Shown: positions 25,226 through 34,748, counted from the first letter of the stretch. The stretch is DNA of 64,000 bases from an uncultured Bacteroidaceae bacterium (GCA_944320785.1 CALUIR010000003.1:98241-162240); one strand, 5' to 3'. Made by a program: numbers and translations. Notes: a model not told the origin generated them from the sequence alone.

Positions 25226-26464
25226 ATGAAGATACTATGGAGTTACCTGAAATCGGCCGTTTACAACATCCGGCGGAACAAGGCTTACGCCCTGTTCTAT
25301 GTGTTGGGGACGGCGTTGACCTTCGTGTTCATCACCATCATCCTGCATGCAGTGCGTCTCGTCACTTCGGATGAATCCCCGATGCTGTATGGCGACCGGA
25401 TAATAACGGTGAGTCAAATTGGTTATCCGGATGTGAAAGGTGTTTACTATGGTGGTATTTTGCAGACGGAACAAGGGCAGTTCTTTCACGCTTTGAAAGA
25501 TAAATGTGAATTGACGGCTTTCGATAACAATGAAGCGGTACTGGCTGACATGGGCGACCGAATACAGTTCACGGAAGCGGACTTTGTGGGCGGTGATTAC
25601 TTTGAGATGTACCAGTTTGATGTGCTGGAAGGGCGGCTGTTTGACCGTGCGTCTGCCGACCGTGGCGACAAGGTGGCGGTGGTGCGGGAAAGTCTGGCGA
25701 AGTCCTGTTTCCCGGACGGGGAGGCTGTGGGGAAGAAAATAACGGTCCAGAATGTGGAATACGAGGTGATTGGCATCATCGCAGACTATTCCCTGTTTGT
25801 GGCACCCACAACGGCCAACATTTGGCTCCCGTATCGTTATAATCATTTTGTCCCTTCTTATAACTTTTGTTACAATCTCCATCTCCTTTTTTCGGAAAGC
25901 GTGAGCAAGCCGCAGATGAAAGAAGCGGTGTGCAATCTGATGCAGGTCACTTACGAGAACCGGAATCAGGATGTGCAATTTGCGCCGGACAAGATTTACA
26001 CGCAAAGGGAGGAACGCATCCGGCAGTATGGGACGGACATCATGCTATATGGTGCCGGGGCGGCCTTGTTTCTGCTGTTGGTGATTCCGGCCTTGAACAT
26101 CGTGACGCTGAATTTCTCGAATGCGGAGGCGCGGGCATCGGAGATGGCGCTTTCGCGGGCCATCGGCGCCACCCGCCGTGCCGTGTTCGGCCAGTTGATG
26201 GGGGAGAACCTGTTGTTGGTGTTGATAGGAGTCGGCATTGGGATTGCGCTGATGCTTCCGATGGCTTCGGGCATCCAGCATCTGGCGGTTGGCGGCGCGT
26301 TGGGCGAGAGAGTGACTTTGCTGGCTGATTTGGACGGTTGGGTGTTGGCAGGGCAGGTGCTGCCGTTGGTGCTGGTGTTTGCTTTCCTGTCGGGCGGCCT
26401 TCCGGCTTATTTGATTGCCAAAAGGAACATAGCAGAGACATTGAAAGGAGGAGACAAACAATGA
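25226..26464 (+). CDS. MacB-like FtsX-type permease 1
   Basis: 412 residues. An N-terminal membrane helix (about 18-40, ALFYVLGTALTFVFITIILHA split across it) is followed by a periplasmic MacB_PCD-like domain (about 50-270). Three C-terminal helices form the FtsX domain with MALSRAIGATRRAVFGQL near residue 307. This is the MacB topology without a fused ATPase. The ATG at 25226 lies 16 bases after the ATPase stop. It ends with an ATGA overlap into a second, clearly different permease, so the exporter probably uses a heterodimer. Confidence 0.9.
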   Translation: MKILWSYLKSAVYNIRRNKAYALFYVLGTALTFVFITIILHAVRLVTSDESPMLYGDRIITVSQIGYPDVKGVYYGGILQTEQGQFFHALKDKCELTAFDNNEAVLADMGDRIQFTEADFVGGDYFEMYQFDVLEGRLFDRASADRGDKVAVVRESLAKSCFPDGEAVGKKITVQNVEYEVIGIIADYSLFVAPTTANIWLPYRYNHFVPSYNFCYNLHLLFSESVSKPQMKEAVCNLMQVTYENRNQDVQFAPDKIYTQREERIRQYGTDIMLYGAGAALFLLLVIPALNIVTLNFSNAEARASEMALSRAIGATRRAVFGQLMGENLLLVLIGVGIGIALMLPMASGIQHLAVGGALGERVTLLADLDGWVLAGQVLPLVLVFAFLSGGLPAYLIAKRNIAETLKGGDKQ

Positions 26465-27648
26465 AAGGATTTTTGTGGAAAACGTTGTGGAATCGCCGGA
26501 AGGCGATGTGGGAACTCTTTGTGGAGCAGGTGTTCATCGGGCTGGTGCTGATGCTGTGCCTCAGTTCATTGCTGGATGCCGTGAGGCAATACCGCCAACC
26601 GGGAATGCTGGATACGGGCAACACGTATCTTGTAATGTTTACAGCCAATCTGGAGGATGCGTTAAAAGACCATAATTTGTATGGGAATGCCTTGATAGCA
26701 ACTAAAACGGCTTTGACGCATTTGGAAACACATCCAAGCGTGGCAGACTATTGTGTCAGTTGCAATCTGACTCCTTACTTGCGCAGCAGTGATTTTTATG
26801 TGACGGACACGGTGAGGGTCGATGACCGAAAAATTCGTTTCTTCCCTAAGTTTGTGTTTCCAAAAGCCTTGGATATATTTGGCCTTCGTTTGGAGGAGGG
26901 CAGCTGGTTTACAGAAGAACGCTATTTGGAGGATGGTTCTGCGCCGGTGGTGGTGACCCGCCAGTTGGCGGATGCTGCCGGATGGACGGATGCGGTGAAC
27001 CGGCAATTTGTTTACAAAGGCCAGACCTACACCGTGATCGGCGTGGTGGACGGCGTGAAGCAGCATGTTTTTGAAGAAGCTCTTGCCTCCATTTTTTTCC
27101 TTTTCCCGGAAAGAGGCATACCGAATGGGAATACGGAATATGTGGTGAAAGTGAAAAAAGGCCATGACGCGGATTTTTATGCGGCCATCCATAAGGAATT
27201 CCAGCAATCAAGCGTCCGCGACAAGGCACAATTGGTTTTGTATTCGTTGGATGAGATGAAGGAAATGTCCATGTTCAATACGATGCTTTCGGTGGTGGCG
27301 CAGGCGGTGCCGGTGCTGTTCCTGTTCTTCTTCGCCTTCATCGGGACGTTCGGCATCTTCTGGCTGCAATCGGAAAAGCGGCTGAAGGAATATGCACTCC
27401 GCTTGGCCTTGGGCGCAACCCGCAAGCAACTGTTGGGCATGGTGATTGGCGAAAGCCTGGCGGTATCGGCATTGGCATCGCTGCCCGCCGTGCTGCTGTC
27501 GTTCTTCATCTTCGACCTGACGTGGGTGAACGTGTGCGCCGTGGTGGCCACGGTGGTGCTGATGGCTTTGTTCTCCGTGTTCAGTGCCTGCTATCCGGCC
27601 TACAAAGTGTCGAAAGTGAACCCGGCGGAAGCCTTGCATTATGAATAA
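26461..27648 (+). CDS. MacB-like FtsX-type permease 2
   Basis: 395 residues with the same layout as the gene before it: one N-terminal helix, a periplasmic domain, and three C-terminal helices with LRLALGATRKQLLGMVIG near residue 320. The sequence has diverged well beyond a recent duplicate. It begins at the ATG in the ATGA overlap with permease 1; the longer upstream frame is a shadow. It likely pairs with permease 1 to make the asymmetric membrane domain of a type VII ABC exporter. Substrate unknown: such systems export peptides, lipids or drugs. Confidence 0.9.
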   Translation: MKGFLWKTLWNRRKAMWELFVEQVFIGLVLMLCLSSLLDAVRQYRQPGMLDTGNTYLVMFTANLEDALKDHNLYGNALIATKTALTHLETHPSVADYCVSCNLTPYLRSSDFYVTDTVRVDDRKIRFFPKFVFPKALDIFGLRLEEGSWFTEERYLEDGSAPVVVTRQLADAAGWTDAVNRQFVYKGQTYTVIGVVDGVKQHVFEEALASIFFLFPERGIPNGNTEYVVKVKKGHDADFYAAIHKEFQQSSVRDKAQLVLYSLDEMKEMSMFNTMLSVVAQAVPVLFLFFFAFIGTFGIFWLQSEKRLKEYALRLALGATRKQLLGMVIGESLAVSALASLPAVLLSFFIFDLTWVNVCAVVATVVLMALFSVFSACYPAYKVSKVNPAEALHYE

Positions 27649-27666
27649 AATGGGATACAAAATAGA

Positions 27667-29148
27667 ATGGAAATGTACACGAAATTGCGATGGTTGGCTT
27701 GTTGGGCTTTGTTGTTGCCTGGTTGCCTGTGGGGGCAAAAAGATACGATTTACCTATCATTGGACGAGGCATTGCGTATTGCCCAAGTTTCTTCTTTGGA
27801 TGCTATTTCCGCAAGGAACACGTTGCGGGTGGCTTATTGGACGTATCGGAATTACCGGGCGGAACTGTTGCCCAACATGGTGTTGGACGGCACGATTCCC
27901 AGCCTGAACAAGTCGTTGTCGTCCTACCAGAATGAAGACGGGTCGTATTCTTTCGTCTCCAGCCGTTTGCTGAGCGAGAACCTGAACCTGTCCATCAACC
28001 AGAACATTCCTTACACGGGCGGCACGATTTCTTTGCAGTCGCAATTGCAGCGGATGGACGAATTGGACGGCAGCCATGCCACCAGTTACCTGAGCGTGCC
28101 ATTTGGCGTGACCATCAGCCAGCCTTTGATTACCGCCCGTTCGTTGAGATGGTCGATGCGCATAGAACCGAAACGCTACAAGGAGGCGATACAGCAGTAT
28201 TGCGTCAACATGGAAGCCGTGAATGCACAGACCGTGTCCCGGTATTTTGACTTCCTGCTGGCATCGGTCAATAGGAACATTGCCCGGCAGAATTTGGACA
28301 ATGCCACCGAGTTGTTGAAAATAGCACGAGGAAAGAAGAAGTTGGGCATCATCTCTGACAACGATTTGCTGCAATTGGAATTAGGCCGGCTGAATGCTTC
28401 ATCAGAACTGATAAAGGCCGAGCAAGATTATGAGAACAAAATGTACACCTTGCGCATTTATCTGCGTTACGACAATTCGGTGGAGTTGCAGGTGGGCATC
28501 CCGCCGAAATGCCCGACGGTAGATTTGGATTATCCCAAGGTGCTGGCCATGGCTTATAAGAACAACCCGTTGAATTATTCCACGGAAAGGCAGTTGCTGG
28601 AAGCGCGGCAGCAGATTGCACAGGCGAAAGCTGACCGTGGATTCCAAGCCAACGTTTATGCTTCTGTCGGATTCACGAACAGCGATGCGGAATTGCCTGC
28701 TGTTTACCGCAATTTGCAGAACCGGCAGATTGTGAGCTTGGGCATACGCATCCCGATCTTAGACTGGGGAAAAGGGAAAGGGCGCGTGCAGTTGGCGAAG
28801 TCGCAACAGGAAGTGGTGAAGGCGCAGATTGAAAGGACGCGGATGAACTTTGAGCAGAACGTGATGCTTTCCGTGCGGCAATGGGAGGACCAGACACGCT
28901 TGCTGGACATCGCGGTGGCGGCAGACTCGGTGGCGCAGTGCCGGTACAAGACGGCGTATAACATCTTTGTGATGGGCAACATCAATGTGCTGGACATCAA
29001 CTCGGCGCAAGTGGAGCGCGACAATGCGCGCCGGGCTTACATTGACCAGTTGTATGCCTCGTGGGTGTATTATTACAACATCCGGCAACTGACGCTTTAT
29101 GACTTCGAGAATGATATGGATATTGTATATGAAATGTTAAACAAATAG
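27667..29148 (+). CDS. TolC-family outer-membrane efflux protein
   Basis: 493 residues. An N-terminal signal peptide ends near LLLPGCLWG-Q (residue 23). The mature protein has two repeats of the OEP fold with long helices (YKEAIQQYCVNMEAVNAQT; QAKADRGFQANVYASVGF) and ends with a helical segment around NARRAYIDQLYASWVYYYN. It should form the outer-membrane duct of the exporter encoded by the flanking genes. It lies 18 bases after permease 2 and 12 bases before the adaptor. The start may be the ATG at 27667 or the one at 27673. Confidence 0.92.
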   Translation: MEMYTKLRWLACWALLLPGCLWGQKDTIYLSLDEALRIAQVSSLDAISARNTLRVAYWTYRNYRAELLPNMVLDGTIPSLNKSLSSYQNEDGSYSFVSSRLLSENLNLSINQNIPYTGGTISLQSQLQRMDELDGSHATSYLSVPFGVTISQPLITARSLRWSMRIEPKRYKEAIQQYCVNMEAVNAQTVSRYFDFLLASVNRNIARQNLDNATELLKIARGKKKLGIISDNDLLQLELGRLNASSELIKAEQDYENKMYTLRIYLRYDNSVELQVGIPPKCPTVDLDYPKVLAMAYKNNPLNYSTERQLLEARQQIAQAKADRGFQANVYASVGFTNSDAELPAVYRNLQNRQIVSLGIRIPILDWGKGKGRVQLAKSQQEVVKAQIERTRMNFEQNVMLSVRQWEDQTRLLDIAVAADSVAQCRYKTAYNIFVMGNINVLDINSAQVERDNARRAYIDQLYASWVYYYNIRQLTLYDFENDMDIVYEMLNK

Positions 29149-29160
29149 GAGAACCAAACG

Positions 29161-30411
29161 ATGGGAATGGATAAAGAAATCTCGGCAGACGTGAAAAAGC
29201 GGAGGCAGAGGATACGGATTATGAAGCTGTCGGGCATCGTGTGCGGCGTTATTGTCTTTTTTGTGGTTTTGATAAAGACGTTCCAAGCAGGCATCTCCTT
29301 GGAAGAAGTGGAACTGGGTACGGTGGAACGCGGGGAGATTGCCGTGTCGGTGTCGGCTTCAGGAAAGGTGGCGCCTTTGTCAGAGGAAATCATCACGTCG
29401 CCTATTTCCTCGAAGATATTGGAGGTTTACAAGAAGACCGGTGAGAAGCTGCATAAGAACGATTCCATCTTGAAACTGGATTTGGCAGAGGCGAATGTGG
29501 GCATGGAGAACCAGTTGGATGAACTGGAGATGAAGCGTTCCAAATTGGAACAGCTGAAAATCACCTTGGAGAGCCAGCTTTCGGAGATGAAGATGAGCAT
29601 CGACATCGACGAGATGAGGCTGGAACGGATGAAGGTGCTTTTGCTGAATGAGAGGTACTTGGACAGCATCGGTGCCAGCACGCCCGACAAAATCAAACAG
29701 GCGGAACTGGACTACAAAGTGCAGGAGATGAATCTGGCGCAACTGAAATTGAAGTACGAGAACCAGAAGAAGACATCGGCGGCAGACATCCGCGTGCAGG
29801 AACTGGATTACAACATTGCCCGGAAGAACATTTCGTTGCGGACGAAGACCATGAAGGAAGCGCAGGTGCGTTCCCCGCAGGATGCTACTTTGATATGGGT
29901 GAACGACCAAGTGGGGGCATCAGTGCCCGCAGGCTCGCAATTGGCCATTGTGGCCAACCTTGAACATTTCAAGGTGGAGGGAGAGATTACGGACGGGTAT
30001 GCTGACAAGGTGATGCCGGGCAACAAGGCCATTGTGCGGATTGGCAAAGATGAACTGACAGGCACGGTGGGCAACGTGGTGCCTTCGGTGAACGACGGGA
30101 TGATTGATTTCATGGTCTTTTTGGATGACAACAGCCACAAGCGTTTGCGTTCGGGACTGAAGGTCGATGTGTTCGTGGTGAACGAGGTGCGGGATGAAAC
30201 CCTCCGCTTGGAGCGTCGTTCGTTTTACAACGGTGCGGGCGATTACGACCTTTGGGTCATAGAAGACGGAAAGGCTGTGAAAAGGAGCGTGAAGCTGGGC
30301 GAAGGCAGTTATGACTATGTGGAAGTCTTGGAGGGGCTGGAACCCGGCGACCAAGTCATCATCTCCGACATGAACAAATATCGCAGTAAGGACAACCTGA
30401 AAGTGAAGTGA
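29161..30411 (+). CDS. HlyD/MacA-type periplasmic adaptor protein
   Basis: 416 residues. One membrane helix (about 24-42, GIVCGVIVFFVVLIK) anchors a periplasmic protein with a biotinyl-lipoyl-like half-motif (SVSASGKVAPLSEE), a long coiled-coil hairpin (about 115-240) and a C-terminal barrel (VEGEITDGYADKVMPG). This is the membrane fusion subunit joining the FtsX-type permeases to TolC. It is the last gene of the exporter operon and converges on a GT2 gene 21 bases away. Confidence 0.93.
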   Translation: MGMDKEISADVKKRRQRIRIMKLSGIVCGVIVFFVVLIKTFQAGISLEEVELGTVERGEIAVSVSASGKVAPLSEEIITSPISSKILEVYKKTGEKLHKNDSILKLDLAEANVGMENQLDELEMKRSKLEQLKITLESQLSEMKMSIDIDEMRLERMKVLLLNERYLDSIGASTPDKIKQAELDYKVQEMNLAQLKLKYENQKKTSAADIRVQELDYNIARKNISLRTKTMKEAQVRSPQDATLIWVNDQVGASVPAGSQLAIVANLEHFKVEGEITDGYADKVMPGNKAIVRIGKDELTGTVGNVVPSVNDGMIDFMVFLDDNSHKRLRSGLKVDVFVVNEVRDETLRLERRSFYNGAGDYDLWVIEDGKAVKRSVKLGEGSYDYVEVLEGLEPGDQVIISDMNKYRSKDNLKVK

Positions 30412-30432
30412 CGCAGGTTCGCGTCCTTTCTC

Positions 30433-31596
30433 TTACTTCCGGGTGAAGCTCTGCATTTTTGCTTTTCTCAGGAGGCGGTAGCGGAGGTCGTTCAGCGGGA
30501 TGGCAAGGTCGAACAGGGGGAGCAGGTGGCAGAATGCGGTTGCGGGGCCTCCTGTTTTCAAGGCTGCTTCCTTCCACAGCAGGCATTGGCAGGCCATCCG
30601 GGCGGCGTAGGCAAGCAGGGCAGCCGCAGCGGGCAGCCATGCGTGGCGGCAGAGGGCATCGGCCATGAGCAGGAGGCATGCGGCAAGGAAGATGAAGCGG
30701 CTTGCCGTTTCGAGGCCCAGCAGGTAGCGTTGCCCGCCTTTGTAATATTGCGATGTGATGGCACGGTTCAGTTTTTCTTCTTTCCAGCGTTGGCGAAGGT
30801 TGCCGGAAGTGATTTCCATGCATGCTTCGGGGCTGGTTTCCGTCTTTGTGTTTCCCCGGCGGGCGGCCTCGTTGACGAACAGGTCGTCTTCCCCCCTTTG
30901 CAGGTTGAGATGCGAGGAGAAGCCTTTGTTCTTGAAGAACAGTTCCTTTCTGTAAGCGAGGTTGTATCCTGTTCCCATGTAAGGCTTCCCGATGGCGGCC
31001 AAGGCGAGGAAACGGATGGTGTGGAAGAAATGGTCGAATACATGCATTTTCCTTTTGTCTATCAGGAAACTGTATCCCAACACGATGTCCGTGCCGGGCG
31101 TGAAGTTCCGCGCCATGGCCTTCAGCCATTCCCGGCTTTTGGGGCGGCAGTTGCTTTCCGTCAGCACAATCCAGCCGTGCTGGCTGGCTTTGATGCCGAT
31201 GGTGACGGCCAGTTTTTTGTGGCTGACGTAGCGCGCGCTGTCGGGGGTAAAGGTGAGGTAGAGGTTCGGATACCGCCGTTGCATGGTTTCCAGTTCGTTG
31301 CTGATGGGGGCAGCGGCGTTGTCGTTCACCACGATGACTTCAAATTGCGGGTAGTCTTGTTCGAGGATGCACGGCAGGTTTTCTGCCAATTCCTGCGAAG
31401 CGTCCTTGGCGCAGATGATGACGGAGACGGGGGGATTGCCGCTGCCCGGAGCATCCTCTCCCTGCCCTGCGCCGCAGCGCTTGCGCCATGCTTTGGCGTA
31501 GAAGAAAGTGTAATAAGCAAGTTGCATGAGGAACGTGGCGGCCAACACTGCCAGCAGGCCTGCCTCTATCGGGGTGAGTGTCCAGAAGTTCTCCAT
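30433..31596 (-). CDS. Membrane GT2-family glycosyltransferase
   Basis: 387 residues. A helix at about 9-30 precedes a GT-A domain: PPVSVIICAKDASQEL (about 54-69), VIVVNDNAA (near 90), a block reading VLTESNCRPKSREW (about 144-157), then LQRGEDDLFVNEAA (near 252). Hydrophobic segments at about 295-345 follow. Bacteroidetes relatives usually carry Asp residues where this one has ESN, so metal binding may differ. I use the ATG at 31596; the TTG further upstream overlaps the -7 box. It stands alone and may act on a lipid-linked or surface glycan. Confidence 0.82.
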   Translation of the reverse strand: MENFWTLTPIEAGLLAVLAATFLMQLAYYTFFYAKAWRKRCGAGQGEDAPGSGNPPVSVIICAKDASQELAENLPCILEQDYPQFEVIVVNDNAAAPISNELETMQRRYPNLYLTFTPDSARYVSHKKLAVTIGIKASQHGWIVLTESNCRPKSREWLKAMARNFTPGTDIVLGYSFLIDKRKMHVFDHFFHTIRFLALAAIGKPYMGTGYNLAYRKELFFKNKGFSSHLNLQRGEDDLFVNEAARRGNTKTETSPEACMEITSGNLRQRWKEEKLNRAITSQYYKGGQRYLLGLETASRFIFLAACLLLMADALCRHAWLPAAAALLAYAARMACQCLLWKEAALKTGGPATAFCHLLPLFDLAIPLNDLRYRLLRKAKMQSFTRK

Positions 31597-31619
31597 ATCG
31601 TGTGCGATTAAACCGGGTG

Positions 31620-31627
31620 CAAACTTA
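31620..31627 (-). promoter_or_regulatory. -7 box (TAAGTTTG) for the GT2 gene
   Basis: On the minus strand CAAACTTA reads TAAGTTTG, 23 bases before the ATG at 31596. No -33 match was found. Confidence 0.45.
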
Positions 31628-31699
31628 GGCAAAATTCCGTGATTCCCGTGATGCGCAGGCCGGAAAAGTGGAGGGAGTCGCTTGGCCGGCTTCCTTTAT

Positions 31700-31870
31700 G
31701 TGGAGGAAACTTTGGCTTGCCTGCGTGGAAAGTTCATCTTTAGGTTAAGGATGTGTGTCTTTAGGTTAAGGATGTGCATCCTTAGGCTAAGGATATGCAT
31801 CTTTAGCCTGAAGATAAAGAAATCTCCCGTGCAACCGGGCTTTTCCATGCGGGCGGTTGGATGTTTCTGC
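31700..31870. repeat. Dispersed intergenic repeat element, copy B, with a 21-bp palindromic array
   Basis: This occupies most of the 390-base gap before metA. From 31749, 12-bp units (GGATGTGTGTCT, GGATGTGCATCC, GGATATGCATCT) alternate with 9-bp spacers (TTAGGTTAA, TTAGGCTAA, TTAGCCTGA). The left flank GTGGAGGAAAC (31700-31710) and the right flank from 31837 (GGGCTTTTCCATGC then GGGCGG) match the flanks of copy A near 2 kb. The rest of the gap holds only the metA promoter. Confidence 0.8.
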
Positions 31871-31948
31871 GCGGATGCACGGGCTTTTCCCCGTTCGTTT
31901 TTGGGGAAATTTGCCGTGCATGCCGGCGGAAAGAACGGCAAATTTGCG

Positions 31949-31956
31949 TACCTTTG
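31949..31956 (+). promoter_or_regulatory. -7 box (TACCTTTG) for metA
   Basis: TACCTTTG fits TAnnTTTG and is 30 bases before the metA ATG. No -33 at ideal spacing. I see no SAM-riboswitch-like fold upstream. Confidence 0.6.
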
Positions 31957-31986
31957 CGGCTCTTGATGTGAAAAAACGAAACGATT

Positions 31987-32904
31987 ATGCCGTTGAACTT
32001 GCCTGACAGGCTTCCTGCCATCGACCTGCTGAAGCAGGAAAACATCTTTGTCATCGACACTTCGCGTGCCTTGAGGCAGGACATCCGCCCGCTGCGGATT
32101 GTCATCCTGAACCTGATGCCGCTGAAAATCACCACGGAAACCGACCTCGTGCGGTTGCTTTCCAACACGCCGCTCCAGTTGGAGATATCTTTCATGAAGA
32201 TAAAGAGCCATACGCCGAAGAACACGCCGGTGGAACACATGAAGGCGTTCTACCGCGACTTTTCCGACATGCGCGGGGAGAAGTTCGACGGGATGATTGT
32301 CACCGGTGCGCCTGTAGAACAGTACCCTTTCGAGGAAGTGGGCTATTGGGACGAACTGTGCGGCATCTTGGACTGGGCGCGGAGCCATGTCATGTCCACC
32401 CTTTGCATTTGCTGGGCGGCGCAGGCCGGGCTTTACCATTATTACGGCATCCCCAAACACCTGCTGCGCGAGAAACTTTTCGGCGTGTACCGCCACACGG
32501 CCAGCGAGCCTTTCGCCCCCATCCTCAGGGGGTTCGATGATGAGTTTTACGTGCCTCATAGCCGCCACACTGAGGTGCGCCGCGAGGACATCCTCCGCGT
32601 GCCGGGGCTGAAGATACTTTCTGAGAGCGAGGAGGCGGGAGTCTATATGGTGATGGGTCGCGGCGGGCGCGAGTTCTTCGTGACCGGGCATTCCGAGTAT
32701 TCCCCTTATACCTTGGATGCGGAGTACCGGCGCGACTTGCAAAAGGGACTGCCCATCCGCATGCCGGAACACTATTACCGGGATGACAATCCGTCCAACC
32801 CGCCGGTGGTGAGGTGGAGGGCGCATGCCAACCTGCTGTTCTCCAACTGGCTGAACTATTACGTTTACCAAGAGACTCCTTACAACATAAATGAGATAGG
32901 ATGA
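31987..32904 (+). CDS. metA: Homoserine O-acyltransferase MetA (acetyl-type by sequence)
   Basis: 305 residues, first step of methionine synthesis from homoserine. The residues expected from the E. coli enzyme fall at the same numbers: nucleophile C142 in LCICWAAQ, H235 and E237 in TGHSEYSPY. Position 111 is Glu in TGAPVEQYPFEEV. In this family Glu111 favours acetyl-CoA and Gly111 favours succinyl-CoA, so I expect homoserine O-acetyltransferase activity. It has its own -7 box behind repeat copy B and overlaps the next gene by four bases (ATGA). Confidence 0.93.
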   Translation: MPLNLPDRLPAIDLLKQENIFVIDTSRALRQDIRPLRIVILNLMPLKITTETDLVRLLSNTPLQLEISFMKIKSHTPKNTPVEHMKAFYRDFSDMRGEKFDGMIVTGAPVEQYPFEEVGYWDELCGILDWARSHVMSTLCICWAAQAGLYHYYGIPKHLLREKLFGVYRHTASEPFAPILRGFDDEFYVPHSRHTEVRREDILRVPGLKILSESEEAGVYMVMGRGGREFFVTGHSEYSPYTLDAEYRRDLQKGLPIRMPEHYYRDDNPSNPPVVRWRAHANLLFSNWLNYYVYQETPYNINEIG

Positions 32905-34748
32905 CGGAAGGCAGGCAACGCAAGATAGAATTGCTGGCACCGGCCAAGGACGTGGAGTGCGGGATGGAGGCTGTGCTTCACGGTGCAGATGCCGTTTATA
33001 TCGGCGCGTCCCGGTTCAGTGCCCGTGCCGCAGCCGGGAACTCGGTGGACGGCATTGCGCGTCTGGCTGCTTTTGCCCATCTTTACCATGCCCGTGTGTA
33101 CGTGGCTTTGAACACGATACTCTATGATGATGAGTTGGCGGAAGCGGAGCGCACCGCTTGGCAGCTTTATCGTGCCGGGGCGGATGCCCTGATTGTGCAG
33201 GACATGTCCCTGCTGCGCATGCATCTCCCGCCCATCCCTTTGCATGCCAGCACGCAGATGGACAACCGCACGGCGGAGAAAGTGCGCTTCCTTGCCGGGG
33301 CAGGCTTTTCGCAAGCCGTTTTGGCCCGCGAGTTGTCGTTGGCGCAAATCCGGGAGATTCACGAAGCTTGCCCGCGCATGCCGTTGGAAGTGTTTGTGCA
33401 TGGAGCTTTGTGTGTCAGCTACAGCGGGCAATGCTATGCCAGCCAGGCCTGCTTCGGGCGCAGTGCCAACCGGGGCGAATGCGCGCAGTTCTGCCGCCTG
33501 CCTTTTGACTTGGAGGACGCGGACGGGAAAAAACTAGTGCGCGGCAAGCACCTTCTTTCGTTGCGCGACCTGAACCAGAGCGACTATTTGGAGCAGTTGC
33601 TGGATGCGGGCGCAACGTCCCTGAAGATAGAAGGGCGGCTGAAAGACGTTGCCTATGTGAAGAATGTGACTGCTTTCTACCGTCGCAAGTTGGACGAACT
33701 GTTTGCCCGGCGGCCTGAATACAGCCGTTCTTCCTCTGGGACGTGCCGGTACACGTTTGTCCCCGATGTCGCCAAAAGCTTCAACCGGGGCTTTACCCAT
33801 TACTTCCTGCTGGGACGGGGCGAAGAAGTGGCTTCTTTGGATACCCCGAAGTCTTTGGGCGAAGAAGCAGGGCGGGTCAAGGAAGTATGGAAAAACGGCT
33901 TGGCGGTGGCAGGCGTCCGTTCGTTTGCCAACGGCGACGGCCTTTGTTTCTTCGACGGGAAAGGCGTGCTTCACGGCTTCCGTGTGAACCGTGCGGAGGG
34001 CAACAGGCTGTATCCCCAAGAGATGCCTCCGCTGCTGAAGCCCGGCACTTTGCTTTACCGTAATTACGGCCAGCAGTTTGGGAAACTGCTCTCGAGGCCT
34101 TCTTCGGCGCGGAAGATACGGGTAGATGCCGCCTTGCGGGAAACGGCGTGGGGCTTTTCTCTGGAGCTTCGCGATGAGGATGCCTGTTCGGTGACGCTGG
34201 CTTTTGCCTGCCGGAAAGAGGAAGCACGCACGCCCCAGGCGGGTGTCGTGCAGGAGCAACTGGCCAAGATGGGCGGCACGCCTTTTGAATTGGGCAGCGT
34301 GGAGGTGCGTTTCTCCGGCAATTGGTTTATTCCTTCCTCCGTATTGGCTGAATGGCGGCGGCAGGCTGTGGACAGGTTGTTGCGGGCCAGGCGGTTGAAC
34401 TACCGTTTCCATGTCAGGAAGTTGCCGGGCAACTTGCCTCTTTATCCCCGGCATGCGTTGGATTATACAGGGAATGTGGCTAACCGCATGGCGCGTTCCG
34501 TTTATGAAAGTTGCGGCGTGGCTTCCGTCAGCCCGGCATTTGAGCAGGCCATGCCGGATGGCGATACAGTGGTGATGACCTGCAAGTATTGTTTGCGGTA
34601 TGAGATGGGATGGTGCCTTCAGCGCGGGGAACAGCTTTCCCCCTTGCGTGAACCTTGCTACCTCGTGTCGGGCGACGGGCGACGTTTCCGCTTGAAGTTC
34701 GATTGCCGGCATTGCGAGATGCTCGTCATAAAAGAAGATAAGCGATGA
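32901..34748 (+). CDS. U32 family protein (RlhA/TrhP-like)
   Basis: 615 residues. The U32 barrel opens ELLAPAKDVECGMEAVLHG (about 8-26). VFVHGALCVSYSGQCYAS and ANRGECAQFCRLPF (about 165-205) carry the conserved cysteines. SLKIEGRLKDVAYVKNVT (near 240) is the U32 signature. A DUF3656-like C-terminal half ends with more cysteine pairs (CKYCLRYEMGWC, CRHCEML). Characterised relatives (RlhA, TrhP) hydroxylate cytidine or uridine in rRNA or tRNA and do not act as peptidases, which I consider the likelier role. It overlaps metA and the next gene by four bases each. Confidence 0.88.
   Translation: MTEGRQRKIELLAPAKDVECGMEAVLHGADAVYIGASRFSARAAAGNSVDGIARLAAFAHLYHARVYVALNTILYDDELAEAERTAWQLYRAGADALIVQDMSLLRMHLPPIPLHASTQMDNRTAEKVRFLAGAGFSQAVLARELSLAQIREIHEACPRMPLEVFVHGALCVSYSGQCYASQACFGRSANRGECAQFCRLPFDLEDADGKKLVRGKHLLSLRDLNQSDYLEQLLDAGATSLKIEGRLKDVAYVKNVTAFYRRKLDELFARRPEYSRSSSGTCRYTFVPDVAKSFNRGFTHYFLLGRGEEVASLDTPKSLGEEAGRVKEVWKNGLAVAGVRSFANGDGLCFFDGKGVLHGFRVNRAEGNRLYPQEMPPLLKPGTLLYRNYGQQFGKLLSRPSSARKIRVDAALRETAWGFSLELRDEDACSVTLAFACRKEEARTPQAGVVQEQLAKMGGTPFELGSVEVRFSGNWFIPSSVLAEWRRQAVDRLLRARRLNYRFHVRKLPGNLPLYPRHALDYTGNVANRMARSVYESCGVASVSPAFEQAMPDGDTVVMTCKYCLRYEMGWCLQRGEQLSPLREPCYLVSGDGRRFRLKFDCRHCEMLVIKEDKR

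Noticed and set aside
31871-31986. Possible SAM riboswitch upstream of metA
   Set aside because: No SAM-I or SAM-II like pairing could be traced; the promoter is too close to the start codon for a full aptamer.
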